Source: Halomonas sp. UBA3074 (GTDB lineage Bacteria; Pseudomonadota; Gammaproteobacteria; Pseudomonadales; Halomonadaceae). Taken from it: a stretch of 64,000 nucleotides of DNA. The notes under the pieces are model-generated. The model searched no databases. It saw only the letters and a list, made by a program, of their open reading frames with translations, and was not told where the DNA came from. The stretch lies in NCBI RefSeq assembly GCF_002366715.1, contig NZ_DFBS01000045.1, positions 248,001 to 312,000 on the forward strand, in the 5' to 3' direction. This document shows positions 17,708 to 25,489 of this stretch, in pieces; within the stretch, counting starts at the first letter, position 1, and the number at the start of each line of letters is the position of its first letter. The translations under genes were made by a program, and so were the position numbers.

Positions 17708-18466
17708 TCAAGGCAGATAATTTTCCGAATGACGCCCTTCCAGGTTGACTGACTCACCCCCATCGACAAACAGGATTTGCCCGGCAACAAAAGGGTTGTC
17801 CAATAAATAGTACAGTGCTTGTACAAGATGAGCGGGTGCCCCCTGCTGCTTCAGCGGAATGCCATCAATACGCCACTGGACATAGTCGCTGGTGCGCAGC
17901 GAAGCAGGCAGTACCACGCCGGGGGCAAGGCCATTAATGCGGATACGGGGAGCGAACTCTAACGCCGCCATGCGGGTCATTTCCGCTAGGCTCTTTTTCG
18001 ATAGTAAGTAGGCCGCGTAAGGATATTGGTGGTAGGCCACTTTGTTATCGATGATATTGATGACTTGGCCTTCGTTAACCGCCTCGGCAAAGTGGCGCGT
18101 CAGCAGTAGCGGGGTAAACATATTGACCCGAAACTGCGTCTCCAGCATGGCAAGCTCCGTCTTGGCAATGGGAGCAGGTTCGTAGGCCGAGGCGCTATTA
18201 AGCAGCAAGTTGAGACCCGGAAAGCGCTTTTTAGCGGCCTGTATTAAATTAGCCAGTTCCTCGTTCAAATGCTCGCTTAAGAAATCGCAGTGAAATATTT
18301 CACACGCGCGCCCTTTAGCGCGAATGTTGTTCGCCACGTCTTCAGCCTCATCGCGAGAGCGGTTGACGTGCAGCGCGATATCGAATCCAGCATCGGCCAA
18401 TGCTTCAGCAAAGTGACGCCCTAACCGGGTGGCACCGCCGGTTACCACAGCAGCTTGTTGATGCAT
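17708..18466 (-). CDS. folM: Dihydromonapterin reductase / pteridine reductase-like SDR
   Basis: A short-chain dehydrogenase of 252 residues. The nucleotide motif is TGGATRLG, i.e. TGxxxRxG instead of the classical TGxxxGxG. That arginine variant is the hallmark of FolM and pteridine reductases, and it is followed by HVNRSRDEAE, suited to NADPH. SASAYEP replaces the usual NNAG, and the catalytic YxxxK (YLLSK) is present. FolM reduces dihydromonapterin or dihydrofolate. It is divergent from folK, which strengthens the pterin assignment. Confidence 0.85.
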   Translation of the reverse strand: MHQQAAVVTGGATRLGRHFAEALADAGFDIALHVNRSRDEAEDVANNIRAKGRACEIFHCDFLSEHLNEELANLIQAAKKRFPGLNLLLNSASAYEPAPIAKTELAMLETQFRVNMFTPLLLTRHFAEAVNEGQVINIIDNKVAYHQYPYAAYLLSKKSLAEMTRMAALEFAPRIRINGLAPGVVLPASLRTSDYVQWRIDGIPLKQQGAPAHLVQALYYLLDNPFVAGQILFVDGGESVNLEGRHSENYLP

Positions 18467-18632
18467 AACGTATTCCCTACGGTGTTATGGGTATGGCAAG
18501 ACTCTCTGCGTGAGCGCAGCGTTTGTCAATAACTTATACAGAGCTTGCACGTCCCGCCAGCTTGCAGGTATTGATAGAGGTGCGCTGACACAGCGCTTCG
18601 CTAGCAGCCGCCACTTCAAGCAGGATGTCGCT

Positions 18633-19079
18633 ATGCCACCAATGCCCTTATCCAATGAACAAACCGTTGCGCTGCATGAGTGCCTGATTTCGCTAGGGAG
18701 TAATATCGACCCCGAGCACTATTTCGATCGAGCGCTGACGATTCTTAGCCAAGAATGCCAGCTCTTGGCGCGCTCGGCGGCGATACGGACGACGCCTGTC
18801 GGTTACCAACACCAGCCCGACTTTTTAAACGCCGCGCTGCTGGTAAGCACGTCGTTAGAGCGGGAAGCGTTTCGTGCCTACCTCAAAGAGGTGGAAGACC
18901 GCTTGGGTCGCGTACGGGGAGCGATTAAATCAGGCCCCCGCACCATGGATCTCGACATGGTGGCGTGGGATGGAGAAGTGATCGATCAGGGCTACTACCA
19001 GTACGACTATGTGAAAGTGCCCGTCGATGAGGTGCTTGCCAATAGTGGCCGCACGCTTGAACCGGCAAAACGCTCATGA
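18633..19079 (+). CDS. folK: HPPK-family pyrophosphokinase (2-amino-4-hydroxy-6-hydroxymethyldihydropteridine)
   Basis: Transfers pyrophosphate from ATP to hydroxymethyl-dihydropterin in folate synthesis. I prefer the ATG at 18633 (AGGATG upstream), giving 149 residues that begin just before CLISLGSNI. Conserved pieces are GYQHQPDFLNAALLV, RLGRVRGAIKSGPRTMDLDM with the two magnesium aspartates, and the basic residues of the catalytic loop. Its C-terminus is truncated relative to E. coli FolK (159 residues) and ends differently, so it may be a paralogue of a second folK elsewhere, serving the FolM/monapterin branch. Confidence 0.8.
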   Translation: MPPMPLSNEQTVALHECLISLGSNIDPEHYFDRALTILSQECQLLARSAAIRTTPVGYQHQPDFLNAALLVSTSLEREAFRAYLKEVEDRLGRVRGAIKSGPRTMDLDMVAWDGEVIDQGYYQYDYVKVPVDEVLANSGRTLEPAKRS

Positions 19080-19100
19080 TTTCTACCAGAAGGCCGATAA
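19074..19100 (+). promoter_or_regulatory. Sigma-28 (FliA) promoter for flagellin
   Basis: TCATGATT, 11 bases, then a perfect GCCGATAA. The -35 matches five of eight consensus positions; spacing is exact. It begins inside the last codons of folK, 53 bases before the flagellin start. Confidence 0.75.
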
Positions 19101-19152
19101 TAACGATATAGCCGCCCTTGCCTGGGCCGGCTAACGCCCTCGGAGGCGCGCG

Positions 19153-19971
19153 TTGCTCAGCCTTAATACCAACTTGATGTCCCTCATTGCGCAAAATAAC
19201 CTGCGCGGCAGTCAGCAAGCGATGCAGACCGCTATGCAGCGCCTGTCATCCGGGTTGCGTATCAATAGTGCCAAAGATGACCCCGCCGGGCAGGCGATCG
19301 CTAACCGCATGACGGCGCAAATCAGTGGTATGAATCAGGCAATCCGCAATACCAATGACGGTATTTCCATGGTGCAAACAGCGGAAGGTTCGCTCGATCA
19401 GATCAACGATAACCTTCAGCGCATACGCGAACTGAGTGTGCAAGCGGCTAACGGCACCAACGCCTCTGGTGACCTTGCTTCGATTCAAGATGAGATCGAC
19501 CAACGTCTGGAAGAGATCGACCGCATTGCCGGGCAAAGCAACTTCAACGGCATTGGGCTGATCAATGAGACCACGTCGTTACATATTCAGGTCGGTGCCA
19601 ACGATGGCGATAGCATCGCGGTGCGTTTTGAAGGGATGAACTTACAGGCGCTTGGGCTGGAAGGCTTTAGCGTTTTGGAAGGAAGCGCGACAGAAAGCCC
19701 GCTAGATGCAATGGATGAAGCCATCAAACGTGTAGATCGCCAGCGCAGTTACCTGGGTGCCGTACAGAACCGTTTTGAGAGCGTCATCGATGGCCTCAAT
19801 AACACTATTATCAATACTTCGGCCGCGCGTTCGCGCATCCAGGATGCCGACTATGCCAAGGAAGTTTCCAATCTAATTCGTGCGCAAATTCTACAGCAGG
19901 CGGGCATCGCGATATTGGCCCAGGCCAACCAACAGCCGCAGATGATTCTGCGCCTGCTGGAAGGCCTGTAA
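19153..19971 (+). CDS. fliC: Flagellin (short form)
   Basis: The filament protein, 272 residues. The start codon is TTG, eight bases after GGAGG; no other start keeps the conserved beginning SLNTNLMSLIAQNNL. The D0/D1 N-terminal helices (RLSSGLRINSAKDDPAGQAI, QTAEGSLDQI, RIRELSVQAANG) and the C-terminal helices (LGAVQNRFESVI, SRIQDADYAKEVSNL, QILQQAGIAILAQANQ) are complete. Only about 90 residues separate them, so the variable D2/D3 domains are essentially missing. It stands alone, driven by its own FliA promoter, with no fliD or fliS beside it in this window. Confidence 0.95.
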   Translation: MLSLNTNLMSLIAQNNLRGSQQAMQTAMQRLSSGLRINSAKDDPAGQAIANRMTAQISGMNQAIRNTNDGISMVQTAEGSLDQINDNLQRIRELSVQAANGTNASGDLASIQDEIDQRLEEIDRIAGQSNFNGIGLINETTSLHIQVGANDGDSIAVRFEGMNLQALGLEGFSVLEGSATESPLDAMDEAIKRVDRQRSYLGAVQNRFESVIDGLNNTIINTSAARSRIQDADYAKEVSNLIRAQILQQAGIAILAQANQQPQMILRLLEGL

Positions 19972-19997
19972 AAGGGGCTTTATAACAGCCGCGCGAG

Positions 19998-21551
19998 TTA
20001 CTCGATGATGCCCTGCTCACGGGCCATGGCGTAAGCCGCCTGAGGGCCATTCCAGAGTGACGGCAGCAGTATCAACGACACCGGAATGGCGGTAATGACG
20101 ATAAACTGCTGCAGCGCGCTAATTTGTCCAGCGCCCATGTACAGCAGCACGGCGGCCATCAGCGCCATGGCAATTCCCCAGAACGCCCGCATCACCGGGC
20201 TCGGGTCGTCATGGCCCGCACCAACTACCGCAATGGCGTAGCTCATCGAGTCGCCGGTGGTTGCCACAAAAATCGTCGTCAGCAGTAGAATCGCCAATGC
20301 CATCCAGGTGCCGCCGGGCAACGCCTGGGCAACGGTTAACGTGGCGACATCAAACTGAAAGTTATTCAGCGCTTCGGTCAGATCGATAACGCCGTTGAGC
20401 TGGTAGTAAATGCCCGACCCGCCAAGCAGAGTAAACCACACGGTAGTAGCAATCGGCGCCAGCACCGCCACAGCGACGATCATTTCGCGAATACTCCGCC
20501 CGCGCGAAATACGTGCCACAAAAATCGCCATCACCGGTGCGTAACCGATAAACCAGGCAAAGAAAAACACCGTCCACCACTGCATCCACCACGCGGGTGC
20601 GGTCTCAGCGGTCATGGTCGCCATGGTGAAGAATTCACTGATATAAGCGCCCATACCGGAAACGTAGCTATTGACCAGAAACAGGGTGGGGCCAAAGACA
20701 ATAATCACCGCCCCAATAGCGAGCGCCAATAACACGTTGAACCGGCTAAGTAGTTGAATCCCTTTGTGTACGCCGCTCATGGAAGAGAGCACGTAAATGC
20801 CGGCAAGTACGCCCAGAATAATCAGTTGGCCGGTGTAGCCTTCCGGCAGGCCAAACAGCTCGTGAAGACCGAAGCTAACCTGCGTGGCTAGAAAGCCAAT
20901 GGGACCCACCGTACCCGCCACCAGCGCAATTACACAGCAGGCGTCCACCAAGCCACCCAGTGGGCCACGCATTAAGCGCTCACCCAGAATAGGGTAGAGC
21001 AGCGTACGTGGCTGCAGTGGCTGCCCTTTCACGTAGTGAGCGTGTGCTAGTACGACTGCCGTCAATGACCCCAGTACGGCCCAGGCCATAAAGCCCCAGT
21101 GCATAAAGGACTGCCCCAAGGCACCGGAAACGGCTTCTGCCGTGCCCGCTTCGCTATCAAAGGCAGGCGGCGTCACTACAAAGTGATAAACCGGCTCACC
21201 CGCAGCAAAGAAAACCCCGCCACCGGCCAGCAGCGTGCACAGAATGATCGAGAGCCACTTGAACGTGCTCATTTCTGGTGCATCCAGATTGCCGATTTTG
21301 GCTTTTCCCGCCGGGGTCATGGCTAAGCCGATGGCAATGAAAAACGTCATTAGCAGTAGCAGCTGGAAGTAGCTACCCAGCACCAGCGCCGTCCAGGCAA
21401 AACCGGCACTGATGCTGTCCGCGACTAGGGAAACGTCATAGAAGGACAGCCCAAGAAAGGCGACGATAAAGCCGATGCTGAGGGTCAGCACTAATGGATC
21501 GCCAAGCGAAAAGCGTTGGGAGCCCTCAGCGTTGGGGCTTGGTTGGGTCAT
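19998..21551 (-). CDS. BCCT family transporter with an unusual aromatic box
   Basis: A 517-residue carrier of the betaine/choline/carnitine family with twelve predicted helices. The start at 21551 has AAGG eight bases upstream; a 46-codon in-frame extension runs through the leader terminator and is unlikely. The signature FVARISRGRSIREM is intact. In the binding region, W152 and W157 (HWGFMAW) and W333 are kept, but positions equal to BetP Trp371, Trp374 and Trp377 are F331, F334 and Y337, and BetP Tyr197 is L160. The glycine motif SGMGAY is of the sodium-coupled type. Family membership is firm; a betaine substrate is not assured. Confidence 0.9.
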   Translation of the reverse strand: MTQPSPNAEGSQRFSLGDPLVLTLSIGFIVAFLGLSFYDVSLVADSISAGFAWTALVLGSYFQLLLLMTFFIAIGLAMTPAGKAKIGNLDAPEMSTFKWLSIILCTLLAGGGVFFAAGEPVYHFVVTPPAFDSEAGTAEAVSGALGQSFMHWGFMAWAVLGSLTAVVLAHAHYVKGQPLQPRTLLYPILGERLMRGPLGGLVDACCVIALVAGTVGPIGFLATQVSFGLHELFGLPEGYTGQLIILGVLAGIYVLSSMSGVHKGIQLLSRFNVLLALAIGAVIIVFGPTLFLVNSYVSGMGAYISEFFTMATMTAETAPAWWMQWWTVFFFAWFIGYAPVMAIFVARISRGRSIREMIVAVAVLAPIATTVWFTLLGGSGIYYQLNGVIDLTEALNNFQFDVATLTVAQALPGGTWMALAILLLTTIFVATTGDSMSYAIAVVGAGHDDPSPVMRAFWGIAMALMAAVLLYMGAGQISALQQFIVITAIPVSLILLPSLWNGPQAAYAMAREQGIIE

Positions 21552-21672
21552 ATCAAATACCTTATGGGGAAACGGGAAGGAGCGGAAATATAGCCTATCA
21601 AAAGGCGCCGTTAAGCGGTTTAACGCCGCCTGGCAGTGAAGAAGATCCTGAACACACAAAGGGGAATTGCGG

Positions 21673-21703
21673 GTAAAAAAAAGCGCCATTCAATGAATGG
21701 CGC
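21673..21703 (-). terminator. Intrinsic terminator in the BCCT leader
   Basis: On the minus strand, GCGCCATTCA and TGAATGGCGC (10-bp perfect arms, one-base centre) are followed by eight T residues. It lies 122 bases upstream of the BCCT start codon. A minus-strand promoter can be drawn just upstream (TTAGAC, 18 bases, TATACT, the -10 at about 21724-21729), so a transcript would meet the terminator after roughly 45 bases. It may be an attenuator or end a very short RNA. Confidence 0.7.
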
Positions 21704-21788
21704 GAGGACAGGAAACTGAGCACAGTATAACGACAATATAGACCAACGTCTAATATGTTTTATCTTGGTGCGTAAAAATATTGCATAT

Positions 21789-21803
21789 GCACAGTATTGG
21801 CGC
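21789..21803 (+). promoter_or_regulatory. NtrC-type site upstream of the ABC transporter
   Basis: GCACAGTATTGGCGC matches 12 of 15 positions of the enteric NtrC consensus GCACTATATTGGTGC. It is about 80 bases upstream of a sigma-54 promoter candidate, the usual enhancer distance. Confidence 0.5.
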
Positions 21804-21869
21804 GCCGTTAAGTGAGGCGACCCTAGGCATTATTCTTAACCAATTGATAATTAAGTTAATAACTGAGCT

Positions 21870-21886
21870 TGGCAATATTGCTGCAA
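21870..21886 (+). promoter_or_regulatory. Sigma-54 promoter candidate for the ABC transporter
   Basis: TGGCAATATTGCTGCAA has GG and GC separated by exactly ten bases, with TGGCA at -24 and TGCAA at -12. The start codon is 36 bases further on. Confidence 0.55.
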
Positions 21887-21901
21887 TCACTAACGTATAT
21901 T

Positions 21902-21911
21902 TTGTATACAA
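21902..21911. promoter_or_regulatory. Perfect palindrome TTGTATACAA before the binding-protein gene
   Basis: A 10-base perfect palindrome between the sigma-54 candidate and the start codon, about where transcription would begin. Its form is that of operators of FCD-type GntR repressors; the regulator is not identified. Confidence 0.35.
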
Positions 21912-21921
21912 GGTATGCCCA

Positions 21922-23001
21922 ATGACGACTGTTCCTTCGCTACGGTTCCCTATCGCGCTTCCTCGCTTTGCCACTCGCTTACTTTTAAGCAGTAGTGCGG
22001 CAACGCTGCTATTGATACCGACACTCAGCGCTGCCGCTGACACCCAGATACGTTTTCAACTGGATTGGCGGTTTGAGGGGCCTTCGGCGCCGTTTTTGAT
22101 GGCCGCCGAGAAGGGGTACTTCGCCGACGAGGGGCTGGATGTGCAAATTGACTCTGGCAGTGGCTCGGCGGGGGCGATTAACCGTGTTGCATCCGGGGCC
22201 TATGAGATGGGCTTTGGCGACCTCAATGCACTGATCGAGTTTCTGGCTGAAAACCCTGAGGGGCCGGGTATACAGGGCGTCTATATCGTTTATGACGGCA
22301 CACCCGCCGCGGTGTTTGCGCGTAAAGAGAGCGGTATCGATAGCCCTGCTGACTTGGCCGGTAAAACCATCGCCGCCCCCGCTTTTGATACCGGCTACCG
22401 CGCCTGGGGCGTGTTCGCCGCGGCTAATGATCTTGAAGCCGATGCGGTAGAGTGGCAGAACGTCGACCCGACGCTGCGGGAAACCCTGTTAACGCGAGGC
22501 GATGTAGATGCCATTACCGGCTTCTACTTCACCAGCCTGCTCAACCTTGAAGAGCGGGGCATGAGTGAAGAGGAGCTCACTATTATGCCATTTCCCGATT
22601 ACGGCGTGCCGCTCTATGGCAACGCGATTATCGCCAGCGAATCCTTCGCCGAAGCTAATCCTGACGCCGTGCAAGGCTTCCTCCGTGCCTTCAACCGTGC
22701 TCTGGGTGAGACTATTGCCGATCCTGACGCCGCTATTGAGTACGTCAAAAATCGCGATGGACTGATCGATGTAGAGATGGAGACGCGGCGCCTGAAGCTT
22801 GCTTTGGATAGTGTCGTCGATACCCCCGATGCACGCGAGCATGGCGTAGGCGACGTGGACAATGAGCGTCTAGGACAGGCGATTCAATTGGTCGCGGATG
22901 CCTATGACCTGCCCTCAGTACCGTCGTCAGAGCAAGTCTTTAACGCCCGCTTTTTACCCTCCCAGGAAGAGCGCATGCTGTTTTCGACAGAAGGTGAATA
23001 A
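21922..23001 (+). CDS. ABC transporter periplasmic binding protein, NMT1/THI5-SsuA type
   Basis: I start at ATG 21922 (AAGG upstream), giving 359 residues with a signal peptide that ends near TLSAAAD. The mature protein opens IRFQLDWRFEGPSAPFLMAAEKGYF, the standard opening of the NitT/TauT-THI5 binding proteins that take up nitrate, taurine, sulfonates, or pyrimidine precursors. It is followed directly by its ATPase and permease. The NtrC/sigma-54 signals upstream point to a nitrogen-containing ligand. I could not single out the ligand from residues, and no thiamine-type riboswitch was seen. Confidence 0.85.
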   Translation: MTTVPSLRFPIALPRFATRLLLSSSAATLLLIPTLSAAADTQIRFQLDWRFEGPSAPFLMAAEKGYFADEGLDVQIDSGSGSAGAINRVASGAYEMGFGDLNALIEFLAENPEGPGIQGVYIVYDGTPAAVFARKESGIDSPADLAGKTIAAPAFDTGYRAWGVFAAANDLEADAVEWQNVDPTLRETLLTRGDVDAITGFYFTSLLNLEERGMSEEELTIMPFPDYGVPLYGNAIIASESFAEANPDAVQGFLRAFNRALGETIADPDAAIEYVKNRDGLIDVEMETRRLKLALDSVVDTPDAREHGVGDVDNERLGQAIQLVADAYDLPSVPSSEQVFNARFLPSQEERMLFSTEGE

Positions 23002-23003
23002 AC

Positions 23004-23786
23004 ATGTCGGCAGCATTCGTCAGCTTTGATGACGTCAGCCTTGCCTACGATGCATCGGGTAATGCCATCGAAGATATCAACCTGAGTATCCACGAAGGCG
23101 AGTTCGTCGCTTTCGTGGGCCCCTCGGGCTGCGGCAAGTCGACGTTTATGAAACTGTGTACCGGGTTGCATGCGCCCACTACCGGGGCTGTAAAAGTGGA
23201 TGGCGAGCCGGTTAGTGGGCCGCTGAAAATATCGGGCATGGCGTTTCAAAACGCGAATCTGCTGCCCTGGCGTACCACGCTGGATAACGTCTTACTGCCG
23301 CTGGAGATCGTAAAACCTTACCGCCATCAGTTTCGTAAACGGCGTGAGGAGTTCGTTGGCTGGGCACGCAAGCTACTCAAAACCGTGGGGCTTGAGGGTT
23401 ACGAAGATCAGTACCCGTGGCAGCTTTCTGGCGGCATGCAGCAGCGGGCATCGATCTGTCGGGCGCTGATTCACCAACCGCGTCTACTCATGCTGGATGA
23501 GCCCTTTGGTGCGCTAGATGCGTTTACCCGCGAAGAGCTGTGGTGCGTGTTACGTGACCTATGGGAGGCGCAGCGCTTCACGGTGGTGCTGGTCACTCAC
23601 GACTTGCGAGAGGCGGCATTTCTGGCCGATACGGTTTACATCATGAGCCGACGCCCCGGTCGGGTAATCGAGCGGCGCCAAATCGAGTTGCCGCGCCCCC
23701 GTGCGCTGGAAACCACCTACCAAAAACCCTTTATTGATCTGGTGCAGGCGCTGCGGGCTCAGATTGGTGAAGTTCGCAGCACTTAA
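23004..23786 (+). CDS. ABC transporter ATP-binding protein, NitT/TauT type
   Basis: A 260-residue ATPase two bases after the binding-protein gene. It has Walker A GPSGCGKST, Q-loop AFQNANLLPWRT, the ABC signature LSGGMQQRASICRAL, Walker B LLMLDEPFGALDA and the switch histidine in VTHDLREA. The sequence NLLPWRT after the Q-loop is typical of SsuB/TauB/ThiZ ATPases. It energises import with the permease that follows. Confidence 0.93.
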   Translation: MSAAFVSFDDVSLAYDASGNAIEDINLSIHEGEFVAFVGPSGCGKSTFMKLCTGLHAPTTGAVKVDGEPVSGPLKISGMAFQNANLLPWRTTLDNVLLPLEIVKPYRHQFRKRREEFVGWARKLLKTVGLEGYEDQYPWQLSGGMQQRASICRALIHQPRLLMLDEPFGALDAFTREELWCVLRDLWEAQRFTVVLVTHDLREAAFLADTVYIMSRRPGRVIERRQIELPRPRALETTYQKPFIDLVQALRAQIGEVRST

Positions 23787-23820
23787 TAAAAGCACCCGGC
23801 ACCAGATGAAAGGCGCACTT

Positions 23821-24591
23821 ATGACGAAAAATAACCCGCTCATTGAACGATTAGCGCCATGGATCGCGGTGGTGGCACTGGTCATTATCTGGGAAGTGAC
23901 CGTGCGTGTGTTTGACGTGCCCAGCTTTATCTTCCCGAGTGCCATGGAAACCGCCCAGGCGCTGGTGACATATGCCGGCCCTATTGCCATGCACTCCTGG
24001 CAAACCTTCTGGACCACGCTCATCGGCTTTGGTTTGGGTGTTGCGGTGGGGCTGGTGTTGGGTTTTATCATCGGTTCGTCGCGCTTTCTGTATAACGCCT
24101 GCTATCCGCTGCTGGTGGGCTTTAATGCCATTCCCAAAGTGGCGTTCGTGCCCATCCTGGTCGTCTGGTTTGGAATCGGCTCGGTGCCTGCCATTCTCAC
24201 CGCGTTTTTAATCTGCTTCTTTCCCATTGTGGTCAATGTGGCTACCGGCCTGGCGACGCTAGAACCTGAAATGGAAGATGTCCTGCGAGTGCTGGGCGCG
24301 CGGCGTATGGACGTATTGCTTAAAGTAGGCCTGCCGCGCTCGCTGCCGTATTTTTTTGCCTCGCTAAAAGTGGCGATTACCTTGGCCTTCGTAGGCACCG
24401 TGGTATCAGAAACGGTTGCTTCCAATCAAGGTATTGGCTACCTGATGATGAGCGCAGGCTCGCAAATGCGGATGGGGTTGGTCTTCGCCGGGCTACTGGT
24501 CATCAGTGCCATGGCGATGGTGATGTACGAACTGTTTGCCCAACTGGAAAAGCGCATGACCGGCTGGGCGCACCGCGGTCAAAACCGCTAG
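23821..24591 (+). CDS. ABC transporter permease, NitT/TauT type
   Basis: A 256-residue membrane protein with about six helices and the BPD coupling segment near 155-175 (LATLEPEMEDVLRVLGARRMD), the EAA loop that docks on the ATPase. I start at ATG 23821, with GAAAGGCGC upstream; an ATG five codons earlier is possible. It ends the three-gene transporter operon, 34 bases behind the ATPase gene. Together the three genes form a complete importer. Confidence 0.92.
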   Translation: MTKNNPLIERLAPWIAVVALVIIWEVTVRVFDVPSFIFPSAMETAQALVTYAGPIAMHSWQTFWTTLIGFGLGVAVGLVLGFIIGSSRFLYNACYPLLVGFNAIPKVAFVPILVVWFGIGSVPAILTAFLICFFPIVVNVATGLATLEPEMEDVLRVLGARRMDVLLKVGLPRSLPYFFASLKVAITLAFVGTVVSETVASNQGIGYLMMSAGSQMRMGLVFAGLLVISAMAMVMYELFAQLEKRMTGWAHRGQNR

Positions 24592-24606
24592 GCGCTATGT
24601 AAAGGC

Positions 24607-25365
24607 TCACCAACGATAAAGCAGCGATGCACTGGTGGTGCTATCCGTGCGCTCACTGGTGTCATCAGGTGGTTGGGAGTTGTGCTTGATTTCGTGGGAG
24701 AGTCGCAGCGACAGCTTTGAATTGAGTCGGGCAGTAAGGGCCGTTAGCGAACGGGAAGTGATGTTTTGGCTAGTATATTCAAGCGACATTTCCTGCTCGA
24801 TATCCGCGTAGTCAGAAAAGCCCCAACGATAATCCAGTGCAGTGTAGGTCACCATCAAGCGCTCATCGTCGTAGTCGCGCAGCCGATCATGGCGATAACC
24901 CGGGCCCGCTTCCAGAGAGAGCGTATGGGTTTCGTTCTCCAAAATCTGCCGTCCGTAGCCACCAATCGCTGACAACTGCTGGTCGTAACCGGCAAAGCGA
25001 TCTTTCTCCCAGCGGGCGAAACCAAACAGATAGTGGGGGCCTTCGAGCTCATAGCGCTCGCGCCCTGCGATTAAGTACTGCTCAGCGCTGGTTTCATCAT
25101 CCTTACTAACGGTGCGTACTTCACCGCGCAGAGAGTAAGTGAATTTACCGGTTAACCACGTTAGCCGTGTTTTGCCGATCAAGGTTTGGCTGTTGGTATT
25201 GCCCGACAGGTGGGTAAAACCAAGCTCAGCGTCGCCACTGAATACGGGAGCATCTTCCTGGGGCGGCGGAGGGGCGTAAAATGGATTGGCATAAGCCACA
25301 CTTAGCCACAGTGGCCAGCAGGTCAGCAAAAGCATCCATCGAAAGATTCTCGAAACAGTAGCCAC
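24607..25365 (-). CDS. DUF481 outer membrane protein
   Basis: A 252-residue exported protein. The GTG start at 25365 is chosen because AAGGAGGGA precedes it and would lie inside any longer reading. A signal peptide ends at SVAYA, then a proline-rich segment leads into repeated amphipathic beta strands (GDAELGFTHLSGNTNSQTL, and so on) ending in a terminal LLYRW aromatic strand, as in outer membrane barrels. DUF481 proteins include the salt-stress-induced YdiY. It is convergent with the ABC permease and divergent from the sensor kinase. Confidence 0.87.
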   Translation of the reverse strand: MATVSRIFRWMLLLTCWPLWLSVAYANPFYAPPPPQEDAPVFSGDAELGFTHLSGNTNSQTLIGKTRLTWLTGKFTYSLRGEVRTVSKDDETSAEQYLIAGRERYELEGPHYLFGFARWEKDRFAGYDQQLSAIGGYGRQILENETHTLSLEAGPGYRHDRLRDYDDERLMVTYTALDYRWGFSDYADIEQEMSLEYTSQNITSRSLTALTARLNSKLSLRLSHEIKHNSQPPDDTSERTDSTTSASLLYRW

Positions 25366-25489
25366 TATCTCCCTCCTTGGTTTCGGCAATCGAGCATTAT
25401 ATCAGCGAATGATGACAGGGCGTGCTGGCGTTTAACGTCGTTTGCTGGCGCGTGCCATAATGGTGCGGTCATGTATTTTGAGTCTATCT

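Noticed and set aside
19998..21689. Longer BCCT protein starting at 21689
   Set aside because: The first codons would be the terminator stem and T tract, and the next 46 residues do not resemble a BCCT N-terminus.
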